From Parvularculaceae bacterium (lineage in GTDB: Bacteria > Pseudomonadota > Alphaproteobacteria > Caulobacterales > Parvularculaceae): DNA of 43,668 nucleotides. Location: positions 1-43,668 of the forward strand of contig JAJFFU010000250.1 of assembly GCA_021776465.1 (NCBI GenBank). Direction: 5' to 3'. A program made the position numbers and the translations under genes. Positions 6,950-14,820 of the stretch are shown one piece after another. The notes below the pieces were generated by a model that saw only the letters and a list, made by a program, of their open reading frames with translations, ran no database searches and was not told where the DNA came from. Position 1 is the first letter of the stretch. The number at the start of each line of letters is the position of its first letter.

Positions 6950-7731
6950 CGTCGTCTGCCACAATTTCTCCGGGCGTAAGTGAGAACTTCGAGTCTACTA
7001 CCCCCCTTAAAACTATCACACCTTTTGGGTGGAATTTTGAGACGGTCAGACCTGAAGCTCTATTTGTTACGACAGACCCCCTTGACCCAACTAATAAAGT
7101 TATGGGGGCTACTGTTAACGCTGGAGACGTGGTTAATGAGGGTGAACGCGCAGAAATTGCTTATCACGCGTTAGACTCCAAAGGGAACGAGCGGCTCTAT
7201 GAATGGGAGTGTTACCTCCCCACAGACTTCACTGATCCTGATCCCGGAGAATTTCTCCATGTGGCTCAGTGGCATGACTGGCCCGAAGACGGCGACTGGT
7301 CTGATTATCCACGTAATTCACCCTCTATCTCATGCGACTATGAGTATGTGGTAGTGAGTACATTAGATTCAAGTATTACAAATTACTTCGATACGTTCTT
7401 TCCGACATGGAATTCTTTAGTCATTGCTGATAGATTGCCAGTTTGGTTTGCAACGGTAGGTACAGAGGTTCCAAAGGAAACTATAGCTATTATCCCGTTT
7501 GCTAAAGGAACGTGGCAAAAGATAGGTTTCCAAATAAAATGGTCTTTCTCGGGATCAGGTGGACACGTTAAAGTGTTCCACAATAATACCTTGATTGGAA
7601 TTAGTACTGAGGACAATATGTATTTTGACTACCCTCACTTCTTTAAGTGTGGCGTATACAGGGCTCCTCAAGCCTTTTCACAGACTGTTTTATTTGATAA
7701 TATAAACATAGGAGCGGCTACAATATCGTAG
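6934..7731 (+). CDS. Polysaccharide lyase domain (heparin-lyase-like jelly roll) lacking its own start codon
   Basis: This frame resembles the Polysacc_lyase / heparin lyase I-like family. Visible blocks are GWNFETVRPEALFVTTDP, GDVVNEGERAEIAYH, HVAQWHDWP, RNSPSIS, IPFAKGTWQKIGFQIKWSF, GGHVKVFHNNT and HFFKCGVYR, in family order. The enzyme would cleave an acidic polysaccharide by beta-elimination, as a virion depolymerase. The first ATG in frame is 7102, but about 50 residues of recognisable domain lie upstream of it, it has no Shine-Dalgarno, and no ATG, GTG or TTG occurs in frame from 6877 to 7102. The protein is therefore probably made as a -1 frameshift extension of the gene at 6326, or the two are one gene broken by an indel. 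Coordinates begin at the possible slip. Confidence 0.65.
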   Translation, partial: RRQLVTSSATISPGVSENFESTTPLKTITPFGWNFETVRPEALFVTTDPLDPTNKVMGATVNAGDVVNEGERAEIAYHALDSKGNERLYEWECYLPTDFTDPDPGEFLHVAQWHDWPEDGDWSDYPRNSPSISCDYEYVVVSTLDSSITNYFDTFFPTWNSLVIADRLPVWFATVGTEVPKETIAIIPFAKGTWQKIGFQIKWSFSGSGGHVKVFHNNTLIGISTEDNMYFDYPHFFKCGVYRAPQAFSQTVLFDNINIGAATIS

Positions 7732-7757
7732 CTTCCTAATTAAGGAGTTTCAAACCC

Positions 7758-8312
7758 ATGGCGGATACAGCACGAACTATCACCGACCTAACGGCAAACC
7801 TATTTCAAGATGGGCAGTCGGCAGGGGCAATCTCACCTCAGGACATTAGAGACCTTATTACCTCCTTTAAGGCTGAGTGGGGTATGCTATACGTGTCGTC
7901 TCCAGCCACTAGTGGAGTCCTCGTAGCAGGTACCCACATCCTAGCAACTGGGACAAGCTCGGCTATCGGGACCCCTGTCAAGTACACAGCCTCTGCGGCT
8001 AACCGTTTGACCTATACTGGGACCCCAGATCGTACCGCTGTAGTCTTTTGCTCTACTTCGCTGGAATTAGATTCCGCTGCGGTGGACGACCAGTTGAGTA
8101 TGGCGCTGTATCTTAATGGTTCCCTCATCACGGGGACCACCATGCATAGCTATGCCAATGCTACCACGGCTACCGCCGCTAATGTTACCACGTTTGCTAT
8201 TCAGGACGTTTCTACCAATGATTACTTCGAGCCTTTTATCTCGAATTTGGATGCGACTTCTGCCGTAACTCCCAGAACTTTGGTTATGGGTGTCTTTAAT
8301 CTAGTTAAATAA
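7758..8312 (+). CDS. Putative virion structural protein (beta-rich)
   Basis: A 184-residue protein. The N-terminal DLTANLFQDGQSAGAISPQDIRDLITSF segment resembles a short helical adaptor found at the start of phage head or tail appendage proteins. The rest is Ala/Thr-rich and beta-stranded (YTASAANRLTYTGTPDRTAVVFCSTSLEL and following), like a TNF- or jelly-roll-type trimer. It has TAAGGAG 10 bases before the ATG and follows the lyase frame by 26 bases. Together with the two genes upstream it forms a surface-protein cassette inserted between the capsid and the tail tubular genes. The role is inferred from composition and position. Confidence 0.6.
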   Translation: MADTARTITDLTANLFQDGQSAGAISPQDIRDLITSFKAEWGMLYVSSPATSGVLVAGTHILATGTSSAIGTPVKYTASAANRLTYTGTPDRTAVVFCSTSLELDSAAVDDQLSMALYLNGSLITGTTMHSYANATTATAANVTTFAIQDVSTNDYFEPFISNLDATSAVTPRTLVMGVFNLVK

Positions 8313-8321
8313 GGCTGCTAA

Positions 8322-8936
8322 ATGACAACGAGACTTTCTCAAGTACCTCTTACCGAGCTTGACGTAGTTAACAAGATGCTGCGAGCTATCAAAGAGGAAG
8401 CCGTATCTGGACTCTCAGAACCAGTAACTCCAGATGTCGAGACCGCCCTCGGCATATTTAGTGACTTTAACATTGAGTTCCAAGATCAGGGCTGGCACTT
8501 TAACACAGAGTACAATGTTACTCTTGCTAGGGACGCTACCAACGAGATTGTCCTAGCACCTAATATCCTATCAGTTAAAGTCCCCTCTAGAGATATAGCT
8601 CTGAGGGGACTTAAGCTGTATGATAAGGCCAACAACACGTTTGTATTTACTCAGGACATCACTGATGCCTGTACCACAACCTTACTGGACTTTGACCAGC
8701 TCCCCTCCACGGCTAGAACCTATGTCTCTCAGGCATGTGCTAGACTGATGCAGGAGGAAGTGTTTACAGACCAGCTTGCAGAGCGTATTAATGTCGCTGA
8801 GGAGCAGAAGTCTTGGGCTTCCCTAGTAGATGATGAGGCTGAGCGCGCAGGCAGTAACATGGGCACGGGCAACATTGATATGTACGACACCATCCACAGG
8901 TACCGGGGGAGAACGTCTAATATATGGCTTCGATAA
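8322..8936 (+). CDS. Tail tubular protein A, T7 gp11-like
   Basis: A 204-residue protein matching T7 gp11 (196 residues). Family blocks are TELDVVNKMLRAIKEEAVSGL, a central FQDQGWHFNTEYNVTL, VKVPSRDIALRGLKLYDKAN, and LPSTARTYVSQACARLMQEEVFTD near the C-terminus. It forms the dodecameric gatekeeper ring between portal and nozzle and carries the tail fibres in T7. The last 13 bases overlap the next gene, tail tubular protein B, as expected for two proteins of one complex. Confidence 0.95.
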   Translation: MTTRLSQVPLTELDVVNKMLRAIKEEAVSGLSEPVTPDVETALGIFSDFNIEFQDQGWHFNTEYNVTLARDATNEIVLAPNILSVKVPSRDIALRGLKLYDKANNTFVFTQDITDACTTTLLDFDQLPSTARTYVSQACARLMQEEVFTDQLAERINVAEEQKSWASLVDDEAERAGSNMGTGNIDMYDTIHRYRGRTSNIWLR

Positions 8937-11419
8937 TTGAGGATATTCCAAACCTCGTTAACGGGGTTTCACAGCAAGCAGCTTCTCTGCGCTTTCCAAG
9001 CCAAGCCGAAGTACAGGAGAATGGGCTCTCCAAGATAGGTACGGGTTTAAAGAAGCGCCCACCTCTAGAGTACATCGCCAAGCTAACAGAGAACACTGAT
9101 GATCTGACCTTTGTCCATACCATCGACAGGGACGAAACTGAACAATACAAGGTAGTTATTACCTCCACACAGTTCGAGGAGCCCTTTTCTGAAGACTTCT
9201 CAAAGGGATCGTTACGCATCTTTGATATAGTGACTGGTGTAGAGCAGACTGTCACAGGCTTTTCTACTGACAATACCTATCTTAACAGCACCAATCCTAG
9301 AGACACCATCAGTATCCTTACCGTAGCTGACACATCCTTCATCCTAAATAAGAGTGTGGTAGTCGCCAAGGACTCATTGTTGAGTCCAGATAGAGCTCCA
9401 GAGGGGATCATGTTCCTAAAGTCCCCCACAGCCAACTCGAATCTAGACGTGTATGTTGATGGAGCTCTCGTAGCCACAATTGCTAGCGCAGATAGTAGAA
9501 CCGCTGTAGATAATTGGGATGCTGATCTAGCTGCTACTGGGATAAAGACAACGCACAACACGTTTAAAACCGTCTCATCTAACATATGGCTTACTAGGAA
9601 TGACAAACAGGACTTTGGCTTACATGCCACGGGCCCTGAAGCTAATGTAATAGCTTTCAAGGACACAGCAGACGCCGTTTCCTCTCTCCCACAGAAGACC
9701 AAGGATGGGTTTACCATCGAGATAGTGGGTGATACAGGAAGTGATGCCGATAACTACTGGGTTAAACATGTTAATCCTAACGATACCGGAACAGGTAAAT
9801 GGATTGAGACCGTGAAACCTGGCCTCACCAATAAGCTCGATGCGAGCACTTTACCTGTCAAGCTCATCAGGAATCCATTTGAGTCCTTTGCTGATCCCTT
9901 TAGTGAGGACTTTGGAACATCTGACTTCTCCATAGTGGACATCGAATGGGATGAAAGGGTAGCTGGAGATGAAACCTCTAACCCGGACCCCTCCTTTATA
10001 GGTGAGACGATCAATGATATCTTCTTCTATAAAAATAGGCTCGGACTCTTAGCTGGTGAGAATATCCTTCTCTCCGAGCTGGGTAACTTCTTCAATTTCT
10101 ACTTCACCACTCTGACAACTTTGCCAGCAACTGATCCTATTGATCTAGCAGCACCATCTAATCGTGTGTCTATTCTGGAGTCCGCCGTCCCGTTTGATGG
10201 GGGCCTGCTGCTGTTCTCAAACAACGCGCAGTTCTCTTTGCAGGAATCTTCCTCAGAGGGCCTCACACCTGAATCTGCCCGCTTAGATGAGATTTCCCAG
10301 TACGAGCATGAGTCCACCACCAAACCTATTCTGGTGGGAAGGAAAGTCTATTATGGAGAGAACAGAGACGGCTTTTCTACTATACGTGAGTTTGGCCTGA
10401 TTGAGGACCTCCAAGAGGAGACCGCTGAGGACATTACAGCTCACGTTCCTGCATATATAGATGGAACAGTTAGGCGCATTGCGTCGTCTGTTGCAAATAA
10501 TCTCTTATTTGTCCAGACTTCCGAGCGTCTCAATGAATTAGCAATCTACTCCTTTCTATGGGAGCGCGGTCAGAAGGTAGTTTCCTCATGGTCTAAGTGG
10601 ATTCTTCCTGAGGACGAGGCGTGGCTTGAAGTTGGTGTTATTGATTCTGTGGCCTATTTCGTTATCAAGCGCCCGGACGGCACTCACTTATCTAAGATGT
10701 CTTTGCAGGATAACAAACTATTTCTTGAGCGCCACGATAGTGCTGTTGAACTTGAATTTAAGCCCATGCTAGACTTCCAACAGTCCTCTATAGGAGTTTA
10801 TGATGAGGCTACCGAAGCAACTACTTGGACCCTCCCTTATTCTGACGACACCGTTGTTGGTGTATATGACTTCGGCTGGGGGGAGATAAGTGGAACCCGT
10901 GTAGAAGGCTTAACACTTCTGACTGGTCTAATTGACGTGTGGAGTTCCCCATTCTCTGATGAGTTTGGTGGAGCCGACCTCTATACTTCTATCTCTAAGG
11001 AGGGAAATCATGTCAGCAGCCCCATCACCTTTGGTCGGAACTATACACTAAAGTACCAGTTTACAGAGCCACATCTAACTGTCGATACCAATAACGGTGT
11101 CCAGAACGTCTCTGGGGACCGTCTCCATGTCCGAGACTTTGGGATCAGATATGAGAATACGGCTGAGTTTCTCTTACGGGTCAAGGCCCAAGGACGTACA
11201 TCCAGAGACTATCAGTTCAATGCTCGTATGCTTGGTAGCCCCAGTAACACCTTTGGAGCTGTTGTATTCGAGACTGGCTTGTTTAGGAAGCTAGTGATGT
11301 CTAAAAACCACAAACTAGAGCTAACAATAATTCATTCAGAGCACACTCCAGCCACTTTCCTGTCCGCGTTCTGGTCCGGGGAGTACTTCAGCAGAGCTCG
11401 TAATCGGAGATTAGGTTAA
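8924..11419 (+). CDS. Tail tubular protein B (nozzle), T7 gp12-like
   Basis: An 831-residue protein (T7 gp12 is 794). The N-terminal IEDIPNLVNGVSQQAASLRFPSQAEVQENGLSKIGTGLKKRPP block is a hallmark of the family, followed by WDERVAGDETSNPDPSF, FFYKNRLGLLAGENILLSE and the C-terminal GRNYTLKYQFTEPHLTV. Six copies form the tail nozzle through which DNA and core proteins leave. It starts inside tail tubular protein A (13-base overlap) and ends in a TAATG overlap with the next gene, so the tail and core genes are coupled. Confidence 0.95.
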   Translation: MASIIEDIPNLVNGVSQQAASLRFPSQAEVQENGLSKIGTGLKKRPPLEYIAKLTENTDDLTFVHTIDRDETEQYKVVITSTQFEEPFSEDFSKGSLRIFDIVTGVEQTVTGFSTDNTYLNSTNPRDTISILTVADTSFILNKSVVVAKDSLLSPDRAPEGIMFLKSPTANSNLDVYVDGALVATIASADSRTAVDNWDADLAATGIKTTHNTFKTVSSNIWLTRNDKQDFGLHATGPEANVIAFKDTADAVSSLPQKTKDGFTIEIVGDTGSDADNYWVKHVNPNDTGTGKWIETVKPGLTNKLDASTLPVKLIRNPFESFADPFSEDFGTSDFSIVDIEWDERVAGDETSNPDPSFIGETINDIFFYKNRLGLLAGENILLSELGNFFNFYFTTLTTLPATDPIDLAAPSNRVSILESAVPFDGGLLLFSNNAQFSLQESSSEGLTPESARLDEISQYEHESTTKPILVGRKVYYGENRDGFSTIREFGLIEDLQEETAEDITAHVPAYIDGTVRRIASSVANNLLFVQTSERLNELAIYSFLWERGQKVVSSWSKWILPEDEAWLEVGVIDSVAYFVIKRPDGTHLSKMSLQDNKLFLERHDSAVELEFKPMLDFQQSSIGVYDEATEATTWTLPYSDDTVVGVYDFGWGEISGTRVEGLTLLTGLIDVWSSPFSDEFGGADLYTSISKEGNHVSSPITFGRNYTLKYQFTEPHLTVDTNNGVQNVSGDRLHVRDFGIRYENTAEFLLRVKAQGRTSRDYQFNARMLGSPSNTFGAVVFETGLFRKLVMSKNHKLELTIIHSEHTPATFLSAFWSGEYFSRARNRRLG

Positions 11420-11973
11420 TGGCAATAAGCGCTTTCGTAGCTCAAACAGCTCTAAAGTTCGGGATGAATTCCCTGACATCTGTGAGCGAATACTTTCTTA
11501 ATAAGGAAGCTGACCGGACCAACTTCAGCAACATCCAGACACAGGCCGCCCTCAACAACCAAATCTCCACTCTCAATGAGAAGCTAATAAACGAGGACGA
11601 GATACGGGAGATGCGCGCATTTGGACTAGATATGGCAGAGTTGGCCCGACAGTCCAATGAACTCATCAGTGGTACCAAGACCTCAAACCCACATGCTATT
11701 GGGACGAGAACTGGGGATGCTTTAATCCGTAATGCAAGTGCGGCTGGAGCCCGCGCAAGATTCGTGCAAAAACTTAATTTCGGTACTAAGCTTCGAGGTC
11801 TGGGGATTGAGAGGCTGAATAACCGCTTGAGGACTGACGCCACCAACACGGCGCTATTCAAGCAATTCAAGCCGGCAGCTGATATTGTTAAGACGGGACT
11901 CCAGATTGCTAGCGCTGGAACAGGAGCAGCTAAACAACTGCTAGCCAAGAAAATTGAAACGGGGAGAGTATAA
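11419..11973 (+). CDS. Internal virion protein B, T7 gp14-like
   Basis: A 184-residue helical protein, close to the 196 residues of T7 gp14 and in the same place, directly after tail tubular protein B. The N-terminus carries a short amphipathic or hydrophobic stretch (AISAFVAQTALKFGMNSL) and the body is Ala/Asn/Leu-rich. In T7, gp14 is ejected first and makes the outer-membrane pore for genome transfer. The assignment rests on order, size and composition, since this family diverges quickly. Confidence 0.75.
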   Translation: MAISAFVAQTALKFGMNSLTSVSEYFLNKEADRTNFSNIQTQAALNNQISTLNEKLINEDEIREMRAFGLDMAELARQSNELISGTKTSNPHAIGTRTGDALIRNASAAGARARFVQKLNFGTKLRGLGIERLNNRLRTDATNTALFKQFKPAADIVKTGLQIASAGTGAAKQLLAKKIETGRV

Positions 11974-14820
11974 GTGCCAGAACAAGGATTAATGACCAGA
12001 GCTGGACGAATCGGTGGATTCAATAATAGGATACCCGCTATCAGTGGAGCTAACGCTAAGGTCGCGCAGAGCACTGCACAGCTGGAGGGCCTCAGCCAGC
12101 AATTCGGAGAGCTGGGAGACCTAGCTAGGAAGAAGAAAGTCCAGAGTGATATCATCACGGCCCGATTGGCGGTGGAGATGGAGCGGCAGATGCCGGGAGG
12201 CCTAGAGCCCGAGGCAGAACTCCACTTTGATAAGCTCACTGCTGAGAACTCCGCTAACAGCTTCATCACCCAGTTCACCCTCGACAACGACGCCAGAAGC
12301 TCCCTGATCCTCAAGAACGAGAATGGGGACTCCCCAGAGCAGCTTCAAGAGCTTTACGAAACCCAACTCGATGATGGTATGAATAGGTTCATTAAAGAGA
12401 GTGAGTTCTCTGGACACCAGATTGCCCATGTCGCGCCCCTCTTGGACACATACAAGACCACAGCTCGTAAAGCCTTTACCCAGACCCTTGTCAAGAACAT
12501 AGACGACACCAAGACTGCTGAGGGCAACGAGACCATCAAGGGCTCTATCGAGAACAATATTGTCCTACATAACGAACTAGAGTCTGTCGGAGAGGACAGT
12601 GACCTCACTACCTTATTTAGTGCCAAGTGGCATACCGACCTCCGCGCGAATCTCATGGAGGCTCTACCATACTTCAATAGGGATGAGGTTGACGAGCTGA
12701 TCGTAGAGAACCTCTCACAGATTGCCAGCGACCCAGACGACCCACAGCCGGACATCCTAGAGTACCTCGACAAGCCCCAGCCGGGTGAGCGCTTCCGCTT
12801 CTCGTCTGTCAAAGGCCTTGGGACGAAGATTGCTGCGGCTCAGCGTAAGGCTCGGCAAGCACTTATCGCCTCCGAGAAGTCTCGGGCCACACAGGAAACA
12901 CAAATATTAAAAGCAAAGCGAGACCAAGCTGATGGGAACGCCTCTGACTATGTGACTCTCCAGTTCGAGCAGGGCACCGCCGCGTCTAAAGACTTAGAGC
13001 TGCTGATGCGGAATGTGCAGCGCCTATTCCCTGATCTTGACCCAGCAGACGCTCGCGCCATTAGCACCAATGCAAACCAGCGTCTCAACTCCAAATCGTC
13101 CAGCCTATCCTCTCAGGCAAACTCTGCTGGTCTAATTGCAGACATTCAAAACGGAGACTTTCCTAACTTCGCTACCGTGCAGGCAGATTCTCGCTACAAC
13201 GAACTAGGTGGTAAGCAGTATGAGGATGTCTTCAGTACCTTCAACGAGTTCAAGAAGGGTAAGATTCAAAACGGACAGACGGTCCGAACTCAGCAGCGGG
13301 GTATGCTCAGAAAGAGCTTAGAAGCGGCTGTGACGCAGCGCTTGGACCCGGAGAACCCAGAGAAATTCATTCACCCCCTGACTGGTGCCATAATTAATCT
13401 GCCTCTTGACGAGCAGGAGCGGATTAATAACATCGTCTCCCAGTACGACCTACAAGCAGCCAACACGATCCAGAGGTTCAGTGACGACCCTAATAAGATT
13501 GATGATGCGCTGTTTAAACTCCGCACGGACATGATGAAGGGTATGCAGCTCAGCGAGGTAGGTGCAGAGGACTTCGGAGCAGATACCAGCCCAGATGAGA
13601 AGATCAAGGAATTGGCCCCCAGAGCTCCTGAGAAGCCTTCTGAGGTCCCTGAATCCACTCCAGCCAAACCTAAGGCTGTAGGCGGAGAAACAGAAGCTGA
13701 GCCAGATCAGGGCACCTCAAGCTCAGAGATATCAGCTCGCAACGCTGACTACATCCCGACTGAGCATGTCAAGACTGTTAACCTCCCAGCACGGCCCCTG
13801 CCGATGCAGGCTGAGATCAAGAAATCTATAAGTGCTCTACAGGGTCCGCCCGAGTTCGATCCTAATGTAGACATCGGCAGCGACGCGACCACGTTCTTAA
13901 GAGTAGATGATCCAGAACAACAGAAGATAATCGACGCTACCGTGAAAACTATGTCTGACGCTGGAGAAGCTCTCAGTAAGGGCTTGGCGGAGTCTCCTGA
14001 GGTATTCTCTCAGGGCATCAGCAACGCCATTGACTCTCTAGTGAATCTTGGAGACCAGCTCTCTGATGAGGTTGGAGCAGCAGCTCGGACCATTGGAAAG
14101 ACTTTACTGGAGAACGTTGTAAATCCGATAGTTAGCTCTGGAGCGACCCCCGCATTTGGGTTCGTTGACTCACAGGCGAGTTTAGGAGACAATTCGGAAT
14201 CCGAGCCTTCTGAGGAATTCCAAGCCAACGGTGTCAATGAGGTCGATATCACTGACCTAGGACAATTCACGGCTGGAAATCCTCGGGCTGCTGGGGAAGA
14301 CCCAAGAATCAAAGAAGGCTTCTTTGCTGAGGATAGGTTTGCAAAGGAGGCTCTAGACTCAATCCAGACTCTTGATGATGTAGGAGTCAGCACTCAGATT
14401 GTAGGTAAAAAACGAATAAAGAAGTCTAGGGGATTAAGAAACAACAACCCCGGCAACATCCGCATCTCCAAGATTAAGTGGAATGGGATGGCTAAGGACC
14501 AGCCTGACAAGTCCTTCGTGAAGTTCGAGACCCCCCAGAAGGGTATCCGGGCTATGCACAAGATTTTACAGACTTATAATAAGAAGCACAAGATTACCAC
14601 TATCGAGGGCATCATCAGTCGGTGGGCACCTCCGGTAGAGAACGACACAAAAGCTTACATCCAGAGCGTCGTACAAACTTCAGGTATCCCAGCTACTAGG
14701 AAACTGAATTTCAGTGATGCTAAAGAGATGTCGCAGGTAATGAAGGGGATTATCAAGCACGAAAATGCCTCCCAGCCATTCTCTGATGCAGAAATCATCG
14801 AAGGAATCAAGGAGAAATAG
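11974..14820 (+). CDS. Internal virion protein C (gp15-like) with a C-terminal peptidoglycan-hydrolase-type domain
   Basis: A 948-residue protein starting at GTG 11974, right after the previous TAA with GGGGAGAG 5 bases upstream; ATG 11992 is an alternative. Residues 1 to about 520 are helical, like T7 gp15 (747 residues). A Pro/Glu/Ser-rich linker follows. The last 140 residues, starting SRGLRNNNPGNIRISKIKW and including FETPQKGIRAMHKIL, IIEGIISRWAPPVENDTKAYI, resemble the lysozyme-like domain often annotated as virion structural protein P5. It would open the cell wall locally during DNA entry. In T7 the murein-hydrolysing domain is at the N-terminus of gp16, so the activity appears to sit on a different core protein here. 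Confidence 0.75.
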   Translation: MPEQGLMTRAGRIGGFNNRIPAISGANAKVAQSTAQLEGLSQQFGELGDLARKKKVQSDIITARLAVEMERQMPGGLEPEAELHFDKLTAENSANSFITQFTLDNDARSSLILKNENGDSPEQLQELYETQLDDGMNRFIKESEFSGHQIAHVAPLLDTYKTTARKAFTQTLVKNIDDTKTAEGNETIKGSIENNIVLHNELESVGEDSDLTTLFSAKWHTDLRANLMEALPYFNRDEVDELIVENLSQIASDPDDPQPDILEYLDKPQPGERFRFSSVKGLGTKIAAAQRKARQALIASEKSRATQETQILKAKRDQADGNASDYVTLQFEQGTAASKDLELLMRNVQRLFPDLDPADARAISTNANQRLNSKSSSLSSQANSAGLIADIQNGDFPNFATVQADSRYNELGGKQYEDVFSTFNEFKKGKIQNGQTVRTQQRGMLRKSLEAAVTQRLDPENPEKFIHPLTGAIINLPLDEQERINNIVSQYDLQAANTIQRFSDDPNKIDDALFKLRTDMMKGMQLSEVGAEDFGADTSPDEKIKELAPRAPEKPSEVPESTPAKPKAVGGETEAEPDQGTSSSEISARNADYIPTEHVKTVNLPARPLPMQAEIKKSISALQGPPEFDPNVDIGSDATTFLRVDDPEQQKIIDATVKTMSDAGEALSKGLAESPEVFSQGISNAIDSLVNLGDQLSDEVGAAARTIGKTLLENVVNPIVSSGATPAFGFVDSQASLGDNSESEPSEEFQANGVNEVDITDLGQFTAGNPRAAGEDPRIKEGFFAEDRFAKEALDSIQTLDDVGVSTQIVGKKRIKKSRGLRNNNPGNIRISKIKWNGMAKDQPDKSFVKFETPQKGIRAMHKILQTYNKKHKITTIEGIISRWAPPVENDTKAYIQSVVQTSGIPATRKLNFSDAKEMSQVMKGIIKHENASQPFSDAEIIEGIKEK

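Noticed and set aside
6980-7174. 64-residue Leu-rich plus-strand frame
   Set aside because: Out of frame inside the lyase sequence, no ribosome site, shadow composition.
11442-12314. 290-residue minus-strand frame
   Set aside because: Antisense to the gp14- and gp15-like genes; Ser/Leu/Arg-rich low-complexity sequence typical of a shadow, without a known domain.
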